7,274 bases of DNA. Source: JAXDLH01 sp034666705 (GTDB lineage: Bacteria; Chloroflexota; UBA6077; SHYK01). Shown here one piece after another: positions 5,616 to 7,274 of this stretch; positions within the stretch are counted from its first letter, which is position 1, and every line of letters starts with the position of its first letter. Below the pieces are notes generated by a model. That model saw only the letters and a program-made list of their open reading frames with translations, was not told where the DNA came from and made no database searches. The stretch is from NCBI GenBank assembly GCA_034666705.1, contig JAXDLH010000242.1, forward strand, positions 1 through 7,274, given 5' to 3'. The position numbers were made by a program, and so were the translations under genes.

Positions 5616-5641
5616 CCCACATAAGGCTCGAGGGAGGGCGC

Positions 5642-6754
5642 ATGGCTGACCGTCTGCTCGTTGGAACCAAGAAGGGACTTTTCACGATCGAGCGTGCCGC
5701 GGAGGGGCGGTGGAGTGTCGCGAGTGTCGGGTTCCTCGGCGAGCCCGTCTCCATGACGCTCCGGGACCCCCGCGATGGCTATACCTACTGCGCGTTGAAC
5801 CTGGGTCACTTTGGCACCAAGCTGCACCGCTCGGCCGACGGTGGCGCGACCTGGGAAGAGGTCGCGGTGCCGGTGTACCCGGGGGAGGTCCCAGTCACAG
5901 AGAATGAGACGACGAACGGGAACGGCGCCGTCGACTCGCTGAAGCAGATCTGGTCACTCGAAGCAGCCGGCCCGGAGCATGCTGGAGCCCTCTGGGCCGG
6001 TACGATCCCCGGTGGTCTCTTCCGCTCGGACGACCGTGGCTCATCCTGGAATCTGATCACGACGCTGTGGGACCTGCCGGAGCGCAAGCAGTGGTTTGGC
6101 GGTGGCGCCGACGCTCCCGGGATCCACTCGATCTGCGTCGACCCGCGCAACAGCGATCACGTTACGCTGGGCGTCTCGTGCGGCGGCGTGTGGGAGACCG
6201 GCGACGGCGCCCAAACGTGGGCGGTGCGCGCCACGGGGATGTTCGCCGAGTACATGCCGCCGGAGATGCGCTTCAATCCGAACATCCAGGATCCGCACCG
6301 GGTCGTGCAATGCCCGTCGGCGCCCGAGGCGCTGTGGGCGCAGCACCACAACGGCGTGTTCCGCTCGACCGACGGTGCCGCTTCGTGGCAGGAGGTGCCG
6401 GACGTCCAGCCGTCCGTCTTCGGCTTCGCGGTGGCCGTCCATCCGTCCGATCCGGATACGGCGTGGTTCGTGCCCGCTGTGAAGGACGTCAGCCGCGTGC
6501 CGGTTGACGGCAAGGTCGTCGTCGTGGCGCGCACCCGCAACGGTGGCAAGAGCTTCGACACCCTGCGCCGCGGGCTTCCTCAAGAGCACGCCTACGACCT
6601 GGTCTACCGGCACTCGCTGGATATCGACGGCTCCGGCGATCGTCTGGCCTTCGGCTCGACCACCGGCTCGCTCTGGGTCACCGAGGACCAGGGCGACTCG
6701 TGGCAGGCGATCTCCGAGCACCTGCCGCCGATCTTCTGCGTCCGCTTCGCCTGA
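5642..6754 (+). CDS. Asp-box (BNR) beta-propeller protein, sialidase/VPS10-like repeats, cytoplasmic
   Basis: This 370-residue protein has six recognisable Asp-box turns (S/T-x-D/N-x-G-x-T/S-W/F): SADGGATW (64-71), SDDRGSSW (129-136), TGDGAQTW (186-193), STDGAASW (242-249), TRNGGKSF (298-305) and TEDQGDSW (347-354). Their spacing of roughly 43-65 residues fits a propeller. The N-terminal strand LLVGTKKGLFTIE resembles the opening of WD40/YVTN/BNR-like proteins often labelled glycosyl hydrolase or exo-alpha-sialidase. No sialidase arginine triad (FRIP motif) or signal peptide is visible, so enzymatic activity on sialic acid is doubtful and the protein is probably intracellular. Start ATG 5642 is supported by GAGGGAGGG at 5630-5638. 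The frame stays open far upstream to about 4970, but that sequence is unrelated. It is the second gene of the moaD-like unit. Confidence 0.85.
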   Translation: MADRLLVGTKKGLFTIERAAEGRWSVASVGFLGEPVSMTLRDPRDGYTYCALNLGHFGTKLHRSADGGATWEEVAVPVYPGEVPVTENETTNGNGAVDSLKQIWSLEAAGPEHAGALWAGTIPGGLFRSDDRGSSWNLITTLWDLPERKQWFGGGADAPGIHSICVDPRNSDHVTLGVSCGGVWETGDGAQTWAVRATGMFAEYMPPEMRFNPNIQDPHRVVQCPSAPEALWAQHHNGVFRSTDGAASWQEVPDVQPSVFGFAVAVHPSDPDTAWFVPAVKDVSRVPVDGKVVVVARTRNGGKSFDTLRRGLPQEHAYDLVYRHSLDIDGSGDRLAFGSTTGSLWVTEDQGDSWQAISEHLPPIFCVRFA

Positions 6755-6832
6755 AGCGTGCGAGCGCGGGCCCTCATTCGGAAGGACTGCCCGGAAGGAT
6801 CGCCGAGCCAGCCGCGCACCCGTAGGGACAGG

Positions 6833-6860
6833 CCTCCCCCCCGCAGCCTCCCCCCCGCAG
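6833..6860. repeat. Two exact copies of a 14-bp tandem repeat, left side of the palindrome
   Basis: CCTCCCCCCCGCAG occurs at 6833-6846 and again at 6847-6860, with a partial third start (CCT) at 6861. It occupies the spacer between the outer and middle inverted arms of the palindromic element. Confidence 0.85.
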
Positions 6861-6866
6861 CCTTCG

Positions 6867-6894
6867 CCCCGCTCATCCTGAGCTTGTCGAAGGA
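6867..6894 (+). repeat. 28-bp inverted arm, left copy
   Basis: This is the exact reverse complement of 7023-7050. After one mismatch (6895 against 7022) the match resumes for about four bases. The loop between the arms is 128 bases. Confidence 0.9.
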
Positions 6895-7022
6895 CCCGCG
6901 GCCCGCAGCGGAGCGCAGGGCCGCAACTGTTGGCGCGGTCGGGTGGCTTCAATAGACAGGGTTGGGGGGCAAGCCCGGCCCGTGGGGCCAACGGTTGGTT
7001 TCCGCGCTCGCCGCGCGGCGGA

Positions 7023-7050
7023 TCCTTCGACAAGCTCAGGATGAGCGGGG
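7023..7050 (-). repeat. 28-bp inverted arm, right copy
   Basis: This is the exact reverse complement of 6867-6894. Together the arms could form a long cruciform or RNA stem. Confidence 0.9.
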
Positions 7051-7070
7051 CGACGGGAGCGGGGCGACGG
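7043..7070. repeat. Two exact copies of a 14-bp tandem repeat, right side of the palindrome
   Basis: GAGCGGGGCGACGG occurs at 7043-7056 and 7057-7070. It begins inside the right inverted arm (GAGCGGGG is the end of that arm) and duplicates it outward. The unit length equals that of the left tandem repeat although the sequence differs. Confidence 0.85.
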
Positions 7071-7090
7071 ATGAGGGGGACGCCTGTCCC

Positions 7091-7243
7091 CTGCGAGCCG
7101 GAGTGGGCGAGCCGGGGCGGGCCCCTAAACCACAGCCACGATGAAACCGGCATTGATGCAGGCATGATTTACGAGTGAAGGCTTGCGGTGTTCACCTTGG
7201 CTTGAGTTTAGTACAACGCGACGGAAGTTGGTCACCAGTTTGC
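7091..7243. other. Right-end region without a recognisable gene
   Basis: Only short open frames are present; the longer minus-strand frame across here runs through the palindrome into the antisense of the Asp-box gene and has no domain. The stretch 7139-7243 is noticeably less GC-rich than the genes (for example ATTTACGAGTGAAGG and TTGAGTTTAGTACAAC). I see no tRNA, promoter pair or terminator. Confidence 0.4.
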
Positions 7244-7274
7244 CGGTAGGGCGGGGGGGGGGGGGCCCCCCCCC
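7244..7274. other. Terminal inverted copy and G13C9 homopolymer run, probable artefact
   Basis: CGGTAGGGCGGGGGG (7244-7258) mirrors the first 15 bases of the window. It grades into 13 G (7253-7265) and 9 C (7266-7274). A G-run joined directly to a C-run at the very end is typical of low-signal poly-G reads or a fold-back join at a contig end. Confidence 0.6.

Larger units (their letters stand above)
6825..7090. mobile_element. Nested palindromic repeat element, REP/MITE-like, about 266 bp
   Basis: Three nested inverted matches share one centre. The outer pair is GGGACAGGC (6825-6833) with GCCTGTCCC (7082-7090), followed inward by TCCCCC/GGGGGA. The middle pair is a perfect 28-bp repeat at 6867-6894 and 7023-7050, with a short extension past one mismatch. 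The inner pair is GTTGGC (6929-6934) with GCCAAC (6987-6992). No transposase is encoded. The middle arm (CTCATCCTGAGCTTGTCGAAGGA) is a sequence commonly dispersed in many GC-rich bacterial genomes, where its translation produces the false peptides SLSKD, FDKLRMS and RQAQDER. It lies 70 bases after the Asp-box gene and could act as a transcription barrier. No target-site duplication was recognised. Confidence 0.75.

Noticed and set aside
4970..5641. Long in-frame upstream extension of the Asp-box gene
   Set aside because: The frame is open only because of high GC. The propeller starts cleanly at 5642 with a strong ribosome binding site, and the moaD-like gene occupies the same stretch in another frame.
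6041..7165. 374-codon minus-strand open frame at the right end
   Set aside because: It is antisense to the Asp-box gene and runs through the palindromic repeat, giving the spurious peptides SLSKD and RQAQDER; it has no domain.
7091..7252. tRNA or transposase remnant in the less GC-rich right end
   Set aside because: There is no cloverleaf pairing or T-loop consensus, and no transposase-like translation in any frame.
1..7274. CRISPR array or circular plasmid
   Set aside because: No spaced direct repeats are present, and the ends are inverted rather than direct copies, so they do not support circular closure.

Overview
The window is GC-rich bacterial DNA that reads like a metagenomic or draft contig, because both ends run into C/G homopolymers. 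No gene pins down the taxon. GC-rich codon use, GTG starts, a cobalamin riboswitch with cbtB-cbtA, a MoaD-like plus Asp-box propeller pair, and a repeat whose arms translate into the familiar spurious peptides SLSKD and RQAQDER would all fit a high-GC lineage such as Chloroflexota (Thermomicrobia-like). That placement is an inference.

Layout. Positions 152-2654 (+) hold a tight three-gene string. It contains an HExxH metallopeptidase-like protein, a 342-residue SpoU/TrmH-type RNA methyltransferase with a second degenerate SpoU-like half, and a first CbtA-like membrane protein. The genes overlap by 4 and 1 bases, so translation is probably coupled. Positions 2646-3234 (+) are a compact B12 control unit. 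A good sigma70-type promoter (TTGACC, 17 bp, TACGAT) is embedded in the last codons of the first cbtA. It is followed by a cobalamin riboswitch, a mutually exclusive antiterminator and terminator pair, and cbtB with a strong ribosome binding site. A second cbtA paralogue follows at 3245-4000. CbtB and CbtA are candidate cobalt uptake proteins, so B12 should switch off cobalt import by premature termination.

Positions 3943-5136 (-) carry two unrecognised membrane-associated genes. One encodes a single-pass acidic protein whose 3' end overlaps cbtA2 tail-to-tail by 58 bp. The other encodes a 58-residue two-helix protein starting at GTG. They are separated by 315 bases without a convincing gene. 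Positions 5346-6754 (+) hold a two-gene unit: an 89-residue ubiquitin-fold MoaD/ThiS-like protein ending in Gly-Gly, and a 370-residue protein with six Asp-box (BNR) repeats and no signal peptide.

The right end (6755-7274) has no convincing gene. It contains a nested, roughly 266-bp palindromic element with perfect 28-bp inverted arms and 14-bp tandem repeats on each side, then unexplained sequence and a terminal G13C9 run. The first 15 bases and the stretch just before that run are inverted copies with one mismatch, most likely a sequencing or assembly end effect.

The most notable items are the complete B12-controlled cobalt-import switch with an extra cbtA outside its control, the split-motif tandem SpoU protein, the MoaD-like/propeller pair, and the nested palindrome.
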